54,390 nucleotides of DNA from Clostridiaceae bacterium. GTDB taxonomy: Bacteria > Bacillota > Clostridia > Saccharofermentanales > Saccharofermentanaceae. A program made the translations under genes and the position numbers. Positions 43,214 to 53,058 of the stretch are shown one piece after another. The notes below the pieces were generated by a model that was not told the origin of the DNA, did no database searches, and saw only the letters and a program-made list of their open reading frames with translations. Position 1 is the first letter of the stretch. Each line of letters opens with the position of its first letter. The stretch is taken from NCBI GenBank assembly GCA_012728275.1, contig JAAYFK010000016.1, positions 1 to 54,390 on the forward strand, read 5' to 3'.

Positions 43214-43825
43214 ATGAGTAATAATATAAGAAGAGCACTTAGTTCTTTGATGACAATAGTGGTTTTGATTTCTTTTGCAATGGGCTTAACGGGATGCAAG
43301 AAGGAGGAAAAATCTGATCTGCTATCTGGTAAGCACCATGTTGAGATGGATATCGAAGGATACGGGACCGTTTGCATGGAGCTAGACGCCGACACGGCAC
43401 CTATTACCGTTACCAATTTTATTAACCTTGCTAATCAAGGCTTCTACAACGGACTAACTTTCCACAGAATTATCGCAGGCTTCATGGCTCAAGGCGGAGA
43501 TCCTCTCGGTACCGGTCGAGGAGGAAGTGGGTCAAATATTACCGGTGAATTCAATATAAATGGCATTATGAACTACATTTCACATAATAGAGGAACAGTT
43601 TCTATGGCAAGAAGTGCTGACTCGTACAACAGCGGCTCTTCTCAGTTCTTTATTTGTGTAGCAGACTGCACCTCATTGGATGGACAATATGCAGCTTTTG
43701 GTCGTGTAACCTCTGGAATGGACGTCGTCGATGCGATGGTAGAAGCCACACCAGTTCAAGATGATAATGGAACTGTACTATCTGAGGATCAGCCAGTAAT
43801 CACGGAGATTAGAGTAATAGATTGA
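43214..43825 (+). CDS. Cyclophilin-type peptidyl-prolyl isomerase lipoprotein
   Basis: This 203-residue protein has a lipoprotein signal (SSLMTIVVLISFAMGLTGCKKEE, lipobox LTGC, Cys 27), so it is exported and lipid-anchored. The cyclophilin domain shows APITVTNFINLANQGFYNGLTFHRIIAGFMAQGGDPLGTG (the catalytic Arg is in FHRI), GTVSMARS, SGSSQFFICVAD and LDGQYAAFGRVTSGMDVVDAM. It speeds proline isomerisation of exported proteins. An AraC regulator starts 17 bp downstream on the same strand, so the two are probably co-transcribed. Confidence 0.95.
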   Translation: MSNNIRRALSSLMTIVVLISFAMGLTGCKKEEKSDLLSGKHHVEMDIEGYGTVCMELDADTAPITVTNFINLANQGFYNGLTFHRIIAGFMAQGGDPLGTGRGGSGSNITGEFNINGIMNYISHNRGTVSMARSADSYNSGSSQFFICVADCTSLDGQYAAFGRVTSGMDVVDAMVEATPVQDDNGTVLSEDQPVITEIRVID

Positions 43826-43842
43826 TCTTTATGAGGTGAGAA

Positions 43843-44613
43843 ATGAGCATTGACAAGGAATTAGAAACGCAACTTCTATATGAGAGAGAAAATACCGATG
43901 GTAGAATCTCATACGGATTGGAAATATCGTACTATGACATGATAGCCAAAGGCGATTGGGACAGTTTGCTTGCTTTTCAAGCTCAAATTGGAGAGAAAAG
44001 CCATCATAGACATGGCGTTCTCTCGACAAATGCGCTGACTAATAAAAAGTATCACACAATTATTATGACGGCTTTAATTAGTAGATTTTGCATCGAGGCT
44101 GGCATGGAGGTTACTTTAAGCTACTCTATTAGTGATATTTATATTCGAAGAATAGATCAAGCCAAGTCCATTGAAGAACTAAGCCAATTGTCTCTCGAGA
44201 TTGCTCGTGAATATTGCAAACGCATGCGTGAACTTAATCGTAACAAAGCAGTATCTCGTCATGTTGTTCTTTCTATCGATTATATTCGATCCCACATTCA
44301 AGAGAATCTTTCTGTAGAAATCATAGCTGACTCGCTATGCCTTAATCCAAGCTATTTGTCGAAGCTTTTCAAGAAGGAGATGGATTGTTCTATAAGCGAT
44401 TATATTCGCAAGGCAAAGATTAATGTTGCATCCAACATGCTTCGTCACCTTGACGAGCCTTCCCTTTCGATATCAAATTACTTGGGATTCTCTTCTCAAA
44501 GTCACTTCATTCAGGTATTTAAGAAGTCGACAGGATATACGCCAGAAGAATATCGCAAAAAGTACTATCACCAAAGCTTGTTGGTGAACGACAGCTTGGA
44601 TAATGATGATTGA
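43843..44613 (+). CDS. AraC-family transcriptional regulator
   Basis: In this 256-residue protein, the last 100 residues are two helix-turn-helix units: IDYIRSHIQENLSVEIIADSLCLNPSYLSKLFKKEMDCSISDYIRKAKINVASNMLRH, then SLSISNYLGFSSQSHFIQVFKKSTGYTPEEYRKKY. The N-terminal part (about 1-140) is helical and carries a possible ligand or dimer domain (EKSHHRHGVLSTNALTNKKYHTIIMTALISRFCIEAGM), as in regulators with a YSIRK-type helical sensor. GAGGTGA precedes the ATG. Possible targets are the convergent ABC operon with an inverted repeat at its promoter, but this is only a guess. Confidence 0.88.
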   Translation: MSIDKELETQLLYERENTDGRISYGLEISYYDMIAKGDWDSLLAFQAQIGEKSHHRHGVLSTNALTNKKYHTIIMTALISRFCIEAGMEVTLSYSISDIYIRRIDQAKSIEELSQLSLEIAREYCKRMRELNRNKAVSRHVVLSIDYIRSHIQENLSVEIIADSLCLNPSYLSKLFKKEMDCSISDYIRKAKINVASNMLRHLDEPSLSISNYLGFSSQSHFIQVFKKSTGYTPEEYRKKYYHQSLLVNDSLDNDD

Positions 44614-44661
44614 TATCTAGATAAATTGCTCCGTTCTTTTCGAGCGAAGCAAAGACAGCTC

Positions 44662-47600
44662 CTATTCTATGCTCTTAAGCGACTCAGCCATGTCAATCTT
44701 ATCAATTTTGCGATGCATTATTAACTCCACGATTATCGTGAATACAATAACTGTAACTAGCGAGTAAACGTAACTAATCGGCAGAATTTGAACTACAAAG
44801 CTAACCGTATCCATATCGATTTGGGCCATAACAAAGGCGTGCAAGGCAATGCCAAGTGGAATTCCAACAACAAAGCTAAGCAAAACTAATATTGAATTCT
44901 CTCGAAAAACATATGAATTCGTTTCATTCCTACTGAAGCCGAGTACTTTAAGCGTAGCTATCTCTCTAATTCGTTCCGATATATTAATGTTATCCAAGTT
45001 AAATAGAACTATAAATGCCAAGGCGGCCGCGCACCCAATTATCAAAATGACTACCAAATTAAGCTGATTCATAGTCGCTTGGAAAGTATCTCGCATCGAA
45101 CTTGTTGCCGACCACGACTTAACATCCGTAATATCCGACAAAAGCTTCGCATACTCAGTATCGATTATGTTGTCTGACTCAATCGAAATAAGTGCCGTAT
45201 TAGGCTTGTATTCTTCGTCAAATAAGTCCGCATAGGTCTCTTCACTCATTATCGCATAATGGAAAATGTAATTATCAAATACATAAGCCACTTGAACCTC
45301 AACTGTCTGCCCATTATCCCCGTAACTAAAGACAATAGAATCTCCAGCCTTGATATTATTCTTATCGGCTAACTTGCTACTTATTGCAACAGTTCCAAAT
45401 GAAGGCCATTCTACACTATTGCCATCGACCATAAGTCCAAAAATACTCGAGACATTTGGATCGCTAGAAGCGATAAGCTCAACATCTCGTATTAAATCAT
45501 TGCCAGTATGAGTGACATCCTCACGACGAGCCAAAACATGATTTTCTTCAACATTGTACTCTTCATCTAAGTCAGTAATACTCTTAATAACTCCAGACTT
45601 GGAAATCGAGTCTTCAAAAGTAATAGTAAGGTCATACTTCAAAACACGATCATATTGAGTATCAACAATATTCTTAATGGAGTCGCTTATGCCAAAACCA
45701 GTAATAACTAAGGAAGTGCAGCCAGCTATTCCAACAATCATCATAAACATGCGCTTCTTAAATCTGAAAATATTTCTGGCAGAAACCTTCTGAAAAAACT
45801 TCATTTTCCTCCAAATAATAGCTATTCTCTCTAGAAGAATACGCTTACCTGGAAGAGGTGCCTTAGGCCTAATTAAATCCGCAGGAGTACAAGCCATCTC
45901 AGCCTTAGCCGTAAATATAGTAACAAGTACGGAACAAGTCAAAGCAACAAGCATCGAGACAATAAGAACCCACACATCAGACTGGAATACAATACCGGAA
46001 AAACCATACATCATTCCATAAACTTCCCAAATAACATATGGAAACAGTCTAATACCCCCAAGATATCCAAGAGTACCTCCAAGAATCGCCGCAAGACCCG
46101 AATAAGTAACATATTTCATAATGATAGCAAATTCTGAATATCCAAGCGCTCTCATGATTCCAATTTGAGTTCTCTCGTCGGATACCATTCTTTGCATCGT
46201 AGTTGAACACACTAACGCTGCTATCATGAAGAAGAATAACGGAAAGACTGTAGCTACTCCGTCAACTATTGATGAATCATTTTCAAAGCTTACATACCCT
46301 TGATTCATATCTCTTCCGAGCACAAATACACTTGGCTCCTCTACTTTGTCCAATTCCATCTGCGCATTTACTAATTCTCTCTTGGCTTCTGCACTCGAGG
46401 ATCCGAATTCAGCAACTCCATCAAAATACTCTTGCTCTCCATCTACAAACTCTTGGTAGCCTTCGTTGTAATCATTAATTGAGATTTGAAGCTCGTTCAT
46501 GGAATTCTGCCATGTAGTTCTATTGATATCGAGCTGGGTTCTAGCTTCCTCAAGCTGAACTCTTGCGATTCTTACTTCCTCAAGACCTTCTAGATATTCT
46601 GCGTTTTGAATGTCAAGAGCAGCTTGCGCGGCATCTATTTGAGAAATAGCTTCGTTAGCTTGCGTTATTCCATCATTAACAACAACAAGCTGAGCATTGG
46701 CAGTCTCAATCTCGACAGAAGTCGTTTGTCCTTCTGGAAGAAGAGAAGTTAAGTATTCAATTTGATCATTAAGATCCTGCGCGTTTTGCGTTAATGAGTC
46801 AAGATTACTCGTTGCTTCTTGCCTATTCGTCTCTATGTCAACATAAGCTTGACTTAATTGAGCACCAGCTTCTACGAGTTCCTGTTCTTGCGTCTCAAGT
46901 AAAGCAAAATTACTATTAACTTCTTCATATGCCGCCGCTATATGATCATCTGCTTCACTTAATGCTTGCGTTGCGTTGTCGATTTGCGCTTGAGCATCAA
47001 GTAACTGTAATCTTGAATCATCTAAGGTCGCTCTTGCATCATATAATTCATCTAAAGCTTCCTGAACACTCTCATTGTACTCATTCCAACCATCATCAAT
47101 CTCTTCTTGAGACTCCAAGATAAAATCGTTGAACCTAGTATTCACAGCTTCTTCTAGACGGTTCTCTACAATCTCTTGCTGAGAACTCATATAATCAACG
47201 TACTCTTCAGAATAAATCTCGAAATTCGTTCCATAGTAAATAAGCGCTTGTGTATAGTAATCCATGTCAAAAGCTTCCCTAGGAACATAGGCAAAGAAAC
47301 TAATCTGACCACCACCAACATCGGTAGTGCCTCGTTTAAAATTAATATATTCGGGAGATCTCACTAATCCAACCACTGTGAATTGCGTAACAGCCATACC
47401 CTCCGAAGAATCATCCTCATCATCTTGCGAGATTTCTATCGTATCGCCAATCCAATCAGACGAGCACACATATTCGTCAAGAACTATCTCGTTAGGTGCT
47501 GAAGGAAGGCGACCAGCAACTAGCGATAGCTCGTTAACTCCTGAGGTCAAAGAATGCAAGTCAACAACATACGGATACTCATATTCTATTTCCCCTGCGC

Positions 47601-47898
47601 GGTCAATTCTTGATACCAAAACAGCCTTGTTATATTCTCCTTCAACATTCGAAACGCCATCAATTTGGCTTAAGTATTCTATGTCTTCATCATCGATTCC
47701 TATGGTTGATAGTAAGCGAAAATCGTTGAGCCTGTATCTCTCGAAAAAGCTCTGTGCTGTTTGTAAGAAGCTAGGCCTTGTTGCTTTAAGTCCTGCGAAA
47801 AAGCCAACTCCAAGTGCGATTATCGCGAAAATAGCAATAAATCGCCCAAAGCTGTTCTTAATAGAACGAAATACAGTTTTAACAAATGCACTTCTCAT
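44662..47898 (-). CDS. FtsX-like ABC transporter permease with extracellular coiled coil
   Basis: This 1078-residue MacB/FtsX-superfamily permease has an N-terminal helix (FGRFIAIFAIIALGVGFFAG, about 17-36), an outside domain, then a long coiled coil (about 255-520) full of Glu, Gln, Ala and Leu heptads. A first FtsX core of three helices follows (about 560-690, with ERTQIGIMRALGYSEF), then a second N-terminal helix (RMFMMIVGIAGC), a second outside domain, and a second FtsX core (ERIREIATLKVLGFSRNET, about 950-1060). It forms the membrane part of a complex with the ATPase 21 bp upstream. Such complexes act by mechanotransmission rather than classic transport. The substrate is unknown. Confidence 0.9.
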   Translation of the reverse strand: MRSAFVKTVFRSIKNSFGRFIAIFAIIALGVGFFAGLKATRPSFLQTAQSFFERYRLNDFRLLSTIGIDDEDIEYLSQIDGVSNVEGEYNKAVLVSRIDRAGEIEYEYPYVVDLHSLTSGVNELSLVAGRLPSAPNEIVLDEYVCSSDWIGDTIEISQDDEDDSSEGMAVTQFTVVGLVRSPEYINFKRGTTDVGGGQISFFAYVPREAFDMDYYTQALIYYGTNFEIYSEEYVDYMSSQQEIVENRLEEAVNTRFNDFILESQEEIDDGWNEYNESVQEALDELYDARATLDDSRLQLLDAQAQIDNATQALSEADDHIAAAYEEVNSNFALLETQEQELVEAGAQLSQAYVDIETNRQEATSNLDSLTQNAQDLNDQIEYLTSLLPEGQTTSVEIETANAQLVVVNDGITQANEAISQIDAAQAALDIQNAEYLEGLEEVRIARVQLEEARTQLDINRTTWQNSMNELQISINDYNEGYQEFVDGEQEYFDGVAEFGSSSAEAKRELVNAQMELDKVEEPSVFVLGRDMNQGYVSFENDSSIVDGVATVFPLFFFMIAALVCSTTMQRMVSDERTQIGIMRALGYSEFAIIMKYVTYSGLAAILGGTLGYLGGIRLFPYVIWEVYGMMYGFSGIVFQSDVWVLIVSMLVALTCSVLVTIFTAKAEMACTPADLIRPKAPLPGKRILLERIAIIWRKMKFFQKVSARNIFRFKKRMFMMIVGIAGCTSLVITGFGISDSIKNIVDTQYDRVLKYDLTITFEDSISKSGVIKSITDLDEEYNVEENHVLARREDVTHTGNDLIRDVELIASSDPNVSSIFGLMVDGNSVEWPSFGTVAISSKLADKNNIKAGDSIVFSYGDNGQTVEVQVAYVFDNYIFHYAIMSEETYADLFDEEYKPNTALISIESDNIIDTEYAKLLSDITDVKSWSATSSMRDTFQATMNQLNLVVILIIGCAAALAFIVLFNLDNINISERIREIATLKVLGFSRNETNSYVFRENSILVLLSFVVGIPLGIALHAFVMAQIDMDTVSFVVQILPISYVYSLVTVIVFTIIVELIMHRKIDKIDMAESLKSIE

Positions 47899-47919
47899 AG
47901 CTTCTCTATATCCTTCTTC

Positions 47920-48621
47920 TTACCATTCAATCAAATCGACGCTGACAGGATTAGGATTAATAATATTGCTTGATACTGATCCGCTCTTAAGTGTAATAAC
48001 TCTATCAGCCATCGCTGTAATCGCAGAATTATGCGTAATAATTACTACCGTAATTCCTTTATCAACAGAAAGCGATTGAAAGAGTTTAAGAACCGACTTA
48101 CCTGTTTGATAGTCGAGAGCACCCGTTGGCTCATCACATAGAAGAAGCTTAGGCCTCTTAGCTATGGCTCTAGCAATAGCAGTACGTTGCTGTTCTCCTC
48201 CAGAAAGCTGGGACGGGAAATTTTGCTTCCTTCCTTCAAGACCGACATCCGCCATCAATTTGTCGCAATCCATAGGATCTCGTACTAATTCAGCCGCCAT
48301 CTCGACATTTTCATATGCAGTCAAATTAGGTATCAAATTATAGAATTGAAAAACAAAGCCTATCTCGTTTCTCCTATAAAGAGCTAGTTCTTTGTTGCTT
48401 AGTTTAGACACATCTCTTCCATCAAGAAAAACACTACCATCTGTAGGTCGATCCATTCCGCCAAGAATGTTCAACAGAGTCGTTTTGCCAGCTCCTGATT
48501 GTCCAACAATAACTGCCAGTTCACCCTTCTCGATGAAAAAATCAGCTTCGTCTAGAGCAAGTAACTCGACGTCACCTGTAATATATCTCTTTGAAACCTT
48601 CTGAAATTCAATGTAAGGCAT
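47920..48621 (-). CDS. ABC transporter ATP-binding protein (LolD/MacB type)
   Basis: This 233-residue nucleotide-binding subunit has Walker [19 protein letters not shown]-loop [24 protein letters not shown], signature [32 protein letters not shown] (including Walker B) and the switch His in VVIITHNS. The [17 protein letters not shown] motif is typical of the LolD/MacB family that pairs with FtsX permeases. It precedes the permease by 21 bp. A TATAAT-like -10 and an 8-bp inverted repeat lie upstream of it. Confidence 0.95.
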   Translation of the reverse strand: MPYIEFQKVSKRYITGDVELLALDEADFFIEKGELAVIVGQSGAGKTTLLNILGGMDRPTDGSVFLDGRDVSKLSNKELALYRRNEIGFVFQFYNLIPNLTAYENVEMAAELVRDPMDCDKLMADVGLEGRKQNFPSQLSGGEQQRTAIARAIAKRPKLLLCDEPTGALDYQTGKSVLKLFQSLSVDKGITVVIITHNSAITAMADRVITLKSGSVSSNIINPNPVSVDLIEW

Positions 48622-48680
48622 ACTTTAACCCTCTCCTTTGATAAGATAATTATATCCCATTTGGCATTACTATTCTCTCC

Positions 48681-48708
48681 GAAAACACTGCCCGTTAATG
48701 GTGTTTTC
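48681..48708. repeat. Inverted repeat upstream of the ABC operon
   Basis: GAAAACAC (48681-48688), a 12-nt spacer and GTGTTTTC (48701-48708) are perfect inverted arms lying upstream of the -10-like TATAAT of the ABC ATPase gene. They may be a regulator site or just a hairpin. Confidence 0.5.
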
Positions 48709-48725
48709 ACTATGTTCATAAAAAA

Positions 48726-48760
48726 TCCTCTCTTATACTTCAAAAGCTAATAAGAGAGGA
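48726..48760 (-). terminator. Terminator after the transglutaminase/LRR gene
   Basis: TCCTCTCTTAT (48726-48736) and ATAAGAGAGGA (48750-48760) form a perfect 11-bp stem with a 13-nt loop. On the minus strand TTTTTAT follows. It lies 34 bp after the gene end. Confidence 0.88.
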
Positions 48761-48794
48761 GTTATATTTCTATTTCAATTTTTTCTTGGCTACC

Positions 48795-50357
48795 TTAGGA
48801 ACGTACAGTAATCTCAAGACAAGGAACGTAATATCCTTCATTAAATCCTGTTAAATTGGAAGGAACACTAATTATCAATCTAGGGCAATCGTCAAAAGCG
48901 TAATCACCCATAGAAGAAACGGAGTCAGGAATATATACATATGCTAGCTCATCACACAAATCAAACGCATAATCGCCAATTTGAATTACGCTATCAGGAA
49001 TAATTACATACTCCAAGTCTTCACAAGTAAAGAAAGCCTGTGAATCTATCATCGTAACTGTATCAGGCAAGACTACAGAAGTAATAATATCGCAATCAAT
49101 GAAAGCACTCTCTCCAATTGAAGTAATGTTTGAGCCCTCAGCAAATACAACTCTTGAGAAACCATTAACGCCATAAGGCATAATCACTTCACCACTACCA
49201 GAAATCGTAACTGTTCCAGCTCTATCAATCGAGTATGTTGCATTAGGTCCACATGAGCCCGACGACTCAATTCCATGAGTAGTATCAGCATCACAAATTT
49301 TATGAGTGAAGGAGAATGTCTCCAAAGGCTGTAGATACCAATTGTATGTAGGAGTATCGTATTGAACAGTATCTCCATAGTAAGAGTTGTAATCATCCCA
49401 AGTAGGATCAACTGAATACCAGCTGCCGTCCAAGCAAACTGCAGCCCAAGCATGGTTTGGAGACTCATCTGTAATCATGTTAGGATCTAGAAAATCAGAG
49501 AAAGAGCCACCAATACCAAAGGAAACACATGCAGGAACTCCAACAGCTCGACACAAAGCTGTAAACATATTTCCCATACCTTCACAAATTGCAATTTCTC
49601 TTCTTAAAAGCGTAAGTACGTCATCCTGATATACATAGTAATAATCCTCAGTTTGAGCATAATCATATGCAACCTCAGTCAAAATGTACTGGTAGATCGC
49701 AAATACCTTCTCATAATCGCTGTTGCATCCAGTAGTAATCTCTTGAGCTCTAGCAATTACTTCAGGATTATCACACTCTACATCATTTTGTGGTTGCAAG
49801 CATTCTTCCAAAGAAGTTGCATCAGTCCACCATTCAGAGCAACGCTCAACATTAAAATCATAGATTGGAGATTCAACAAAAGTTACCGTTTGCTCTGGTG
49901 TTAATGTGAAGATGATATCAGAATTCCAAGTCTCATATCCATTCTCAACATATGTCATGCTTAAGTAATACATAGTATTAACGGCAAGCTGTCCCGTCAA
50001 ATCTACAGACATCGAAGTCGCTGTATCAGTCTCCAAAATAGTATTACCATAAATTGTTAAGAATACTAAATTGGCAGTTACACCTGAAGGCAAATCAAAG
50101 TTCATCGAACTGCCACTTACTGAAACCGATAAGTTCTGTCCCGAAATGGTCTTAAATGTAATAACAGAATAATCGGCATAATTTGTTACGGTTTCGTCGA
50201 TAATGTCCTTATCGATTGATAATGACTCTTTTTTGTTCTGTGGTACAACGCTTTCTCTAATTATGCTATCAAATTTCTTGCTACTTGCAAAGACACTTGA
50301 ATAGCTAGCTAATAGAACCGTCGCTGCTACCGCCGTCGCTATAATTTTCTTAATCAC
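48795..50357 (-). CDS. Secreted transglutaminase-like protein with BspA-type leucine-rich repeats
   Basis: The 520 residues begin with a signal peptide (KKIIATAVAATVLLASYSSVFAS). The middle (about 190-345) is a transglutaminase-core domain with the catalytic triad visible as Cys in AICEGMGNMFTALCRAVGVPA, His in NHAWAAVCLDGSW and Asp in VDPTWDDY. The C-terminus (about 400-520) is BspA/LRR_5 repeats: SIGESAFIDCDIITSVVLPDTVTMI, then AFFTCEDLEYVIIPDSV and YAFDLCDELAYVYIPDSV. Proteins with BspA repeats act on the cell surface, for example in adhesion; a protease or cross-linking activity is possible. GTG 50357 follows GGAGGGA. It starts 16 bp after proS, so the two share a transcript. Confidence 0.88.
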   Translation of the reverse strand: MIKKIIATAVAATVLLASYSSVFASSKKFDSIIRESVVPQNKKESLSIDKDIIDETVTNYADYSVITFKTISGQNLSVSVSGSSMNFDLPSGVTANLVFLTIYGNTILETDTATSMSVDLTGQLAVNTMYYLSMTYVENGYETWNSDIIFTLTPEQTVTFVESPIYDFNVERCSEWWTDATSLEECLQPQNDVECDNPEVIARAQEITTGCNSDYEKVFAIYQYILTEVAYDYAQTEDYYYVYQDDVLTLLRREIAICEGMGNMFTALCRAVGVPACVSFGIGGSFSDFLDPNMITDESPNHAWAAVCLDGSWYSVDPTWDDYNSYYGDTVQYDTPTYNWYLQPLETFSFTHKICDADTTHGIESSGSCGPNATYSIDRAGTVTISGSGEVIMPYGVNGFSRVVFAEGSNITSIGESAFIDCDIITSVVLPDTVTMIDSQAFFTCEDLEYVIIPDSVIQIGDYAFDLCDELAYVYIPDSVSSMGDYAFDDCPRLIISVPSNLTGFNEGYYVPCLEITVRS

Positions 50358-50373
50358 AATCTATCCCTCCTGA

Positions 50374-52068
50374 TTATTTAAGATTCTTAACCGCTTCTAT
50401 CGCACTAAGTGTGTCAAGCTCTACCATTTCACCTGACTGACGATAATTTACTTCTACTATACCTTCCCCAGCTCTTCTACCAACATTAATTCGAACAGGA
50501 ATACCAATAAGATCAGCATCCTTGAACTTAACGCCCGGTCTCTCATTACGGTCATCAATAATAACTTCAACGCCATCATTCAATAGTGTCTCGTAAATCT
50601 CATTTGCAAGTCCCATGATTGTATCATCGTTAGTCTTCATTGGGACTACAATCGCCTTATATGGAGCAACAGCTACAGGCCACTTGATACCGTTCTCGTC
50701 GCAATTCTGTTCAATAACGGCTGCAAGAGTACGACCAACACCAATACCATAGCAACCCATAATCATTGGATTCTCTTTGCCATCTCTATCAAGATAATTG
50801 CAATTCAAAGCCTTGGAATACTTAGTTCCTAGCTTGAATATATGACCAACTTCGACTCCGCGACAAATTGACAGAGGCTTCCCGCACTTTGGACAAGCGT
50901 CACCTTCAACAGCTGTTCTTACATCCTCAATATGAGTAGGAGTAAAGTCTCTTCCAATGTTTACGTTCATTAGATGATAATCTGTCTCACAGGCACCAAC
51001 TATGAAGTTGTTCATAGAGCTAACTTCATTATCAATTACGATTTCTATTTTCTCTTTAAGATTGCATGGACCAGCAAAACCTACCTTAGCCCCAGTAACT
51101 CTCTCAACATCTTCAAAAGAAGCAAGAGTCATCTCAGTAGCATCATATAGGTTAGCAAGCTTAGTCTCATTAATCTCTCTATCGCCTCTCACCATTACAC
51201 CTACAATCTTGCCATCAATGTTGTATAGGATTGTCTTTGCAAAAGAAGAAGGCGCACTATTCATAAAAGCCATTAATTCTTCAATAGTCTTAACATTAGG
51301 AGTATGAACTTTAGTCATATCTTTGGCTTCTTCACGAGATGACGGTAGTACTTGGCAAGTAGCCTTCTCTTCGTTGGCCGCATAACCACAAGAATCACAA
51401 TAGCATATACCATCTTCACCAACCGAATTCTTAACCATGAACTCCTGTGAACCAGAACCACCCATAGCGCCAGAATCAGCATCAACGACAATGTAATCAA
51501 GACCCAGTCTATCAAAAATTGAGCAATAAGCTTTGTACATTGTCTGATAGGAAATATCTAGACCTGCCTCGTCCGCATCGAAGGAATATGCATCCTTCAT
51601 AACAAATTCGCGACATCTCATAATTCCAAAGCGAGGTCTCTTCTCATCTCTATATTTATGTTGAATCTGATATAGAGTTACTGGCAGTTGCTTATAAGAT
51701 CTAATAGAATCCCTTACTGTCTCAGTAAATGGTTCTTCATGAGTAGGGCCAAGACAGAACTGTCTTCCACCTCTATCAAGAAGTCTAAACATCTCAGGGC
51801 CAAACTTATCCCATCTACCAGAAGCTTGATATACCTCAGAAGGAAGAATGGCTGGCATAATTAATTCTTGAGCCCCAGCCTTATCCATTTCTTCTCTAAT
51901 AATATTCTCAACCTTCTTATATGAACGAAGACCAATTGGCATAAAAGAATAAATACCAGAAGCTACTTTCTTCATCATTCCTGCACGAAGCATTAATTGA
52001 TGGGAAGGAATCTCAGCATCAGCTGGAACCTCTCTTTGTGTAGCCATAAACATCTTAGAAACTCTCAT
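50374..52068 (-). CDS. proS: Prolyl-tRNA synthetase (bacterial type)
   Basis: This is a 564-residue class II synthetase. Motif 1 surrounds [31 protein letters not shown]. Motif 2 is [24 protein letters not shown]. Motif 3 is [19 protein letters not shown]. The editing insertion of bacterial type is present ([30 protein letters not shown]), so mischarged Ala-tRNA-Pro can be corrected. The anticodon-binding domain closes the protein ([34 protein letters not shown]). A promoter (TTGCAA/17/TATACT) and GGGGGAA lie upstream. I see no T-box leader; the gap to the lipoprotein gene is only 110 bp. Confidence 0.97.
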   Translation of the reverse strand: MRVSKMFMATQREVPADAEIPSHQLMLRAGMMKKVASGIYSFMPIGLRSYKKVENIIREEMDKAGAQELIMPAILPSEVYQASGRWDKFGPEMFRLLDRGGRQFCLGPTHEEPFTETVRDSIRSYKQLPVTLYQIQHKYRDEKRPRFGIMRCREFVMKDAYSFDADEAGLDISYQTMYKAYCSIFDRLGLDYIVVDADSGAMGGSGSQEFMVKNSVGEDGICYCDSCGYAANEEKATCQVLPSSREEAKDMTKVHTPNVKTIEELMAFMNSAPSSFAKTILYNIDGKIVGVMVRGDREINETKLANLYDATEMTLASFEDVERVTGAKVGFAGPCNLKEKIEIVIDNEVSSMNNFIVGACETDYHLMNVNIGRDFTPTHIEDVRTAVEGDACPKCGKPLSICRGVEVGHIFKLGTKYSKALNCNYLDRDGKENPMIMGCYGIGVGRTLAAVIEQNCDENGIKWPVAVAPYKAIVVPMKTNDDTIMGLANEIYETLLNDGVEVIIDDRNERPGVKFKDADLIGIPVRINVGRRAGEGIVEVNYRQSGEMVELDTLSAIEAVKNLK

Positions 52069-52163
52069 TGTGTTCCCCCAAAAAATTACAATATTATAAG
52101 TATAAAATAGAAGGTCTGCTTTTGCAACAACATGAGAAGCTTACGAAGACGCAAGAAAACACG

Positions 52164-52187
52164 CATCCATACGAAGCTTTATGGATG
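52164..52187 (-). terminator. Terminator at the 3' end of the lipoprotein gene
   Basis: CATCCATA (52164-52171), loop CGAAGCTT, and TATGGATG (52180-52187) form a perfect 8-bp stem that includes the lipoprotein stop codon; TTTTCTTG follows on the minus strand. Confidence 0.7.
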
Positions 52188-52958
52188 GAAGTTGAAGTTA
52201 ATTTCGGTAATCTCACCGTTAGAAACAGTGACGTCGCACCAATCATAGTGGTCCTGTCCAATACTATCAAAGAAGGTCTGAATATCTGGAAGAATTATTG
52301 GTTCGTAGTTTCCACTTCCAAGAACTATAGGAGTAAATCCATCTCTAATCAAACAATCACTAGACAATTCAAGAGTTACAGATTCAGAAATATATGAGAC
52401 TCGGGTATCAGAAGATCCAACTAAATCCCAAACCCCGGAGTCGGGATTATAGGTTAGTACATACTCACCATTATCAACAGGAATATAATCGTAGCCACTT
52501 GCCACTTCTACTATATCAGTCGAAGTTACTATAATAGATACATACCCATATTGCTCAAGATCAATAGTATCACCAACTACGATTGAAGAAACATAAGCAT
52601 CATCAAAGGTAACAAAGCTCTTAATATCAATCGTTATACTAGTAACTCCATCTACTTCAACAATTGAATCTCCATATATTGCACACTCATAAAAACCATC
52701 AGCATAACTTGTCGTTTCAGTAGTTAACGTGTTATTCGCTGGATCAATCTCCGAAGATATGGATACAGTAACCTCAGCAGTGCTCTCGCTCGAATTAGTA
52801 GCATTGGATTCACTGTTAGAAGCTATAGAACTAATCTCAGAAATCTCACTCGAATTACTCTCAGTTTGCGTGTCCTTTGACACCAATCCACAGGAGCATA
52901 ATCCCAAAGCAAAAGAAGAAACAAAAACAACTGTAGATAACTTCAACAATTTGTTCAT
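52179..52958 (-). CDS. Ser/Thr-rich lipoprotein of unknown function
   Basis: This 259-residue protein has a lipoprotein signal (TVVFVSSFALGLCSCG, lipobox LCSC, Cys 23). A Ser/Glu/Thr linker (about 25-75) follows, then repeated beta-strand modules (DGVTSITIDIKSFVTFDDAYVSSIVVGDTIDLEQYGYVSIIVTSTDIVEV; GSGNYEPIILPDIQTFFDSIGQDHYDWCDVTVSNGEI). I recognise no family. It is monocistronic between proS and the E1-like gene. A surface role is inferred from the anchor only. Confidence 0.78.
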   Translation of the reverse strand: MNKLLKLSTVVFVSSFALGLCSCGLVSKDTQTESNSSEISEISSIASNSESNATNSSESTAEVTVSISSEIDPANNTLTTETTSYADGFYECAIYGDSIVEVDGVTSITIDIKSFVTFDDAYVSSIVVGDTIDLEQYGYVSIIVTSTDIVEVASGYDYIPVDNGEYVLTYNPDSGVWDLVGSSDTRVSYISESVTLELSSDCLIRDGFTPIVLGSGNYEPIILPDIQTFFDSIGQDHYDWCDVTVSNGEITEINFNFHP

Positions 52959-53058
52959 CTAGTAATGACCTCCAAAAGAATCAAAAAAGTTCCAAGTTTC
53001 TAATGACATATATCTACATTATATAGTCGTGATGGCAATAAATGCGTGAAAATCTAAT

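Noticed and set aside
48681..48708. Insertion-sequence end or attachment site
   Set aside because: Only a short isolated inverted repeat with no transposase or duplicated flank; better seen as a regulatory repeat.
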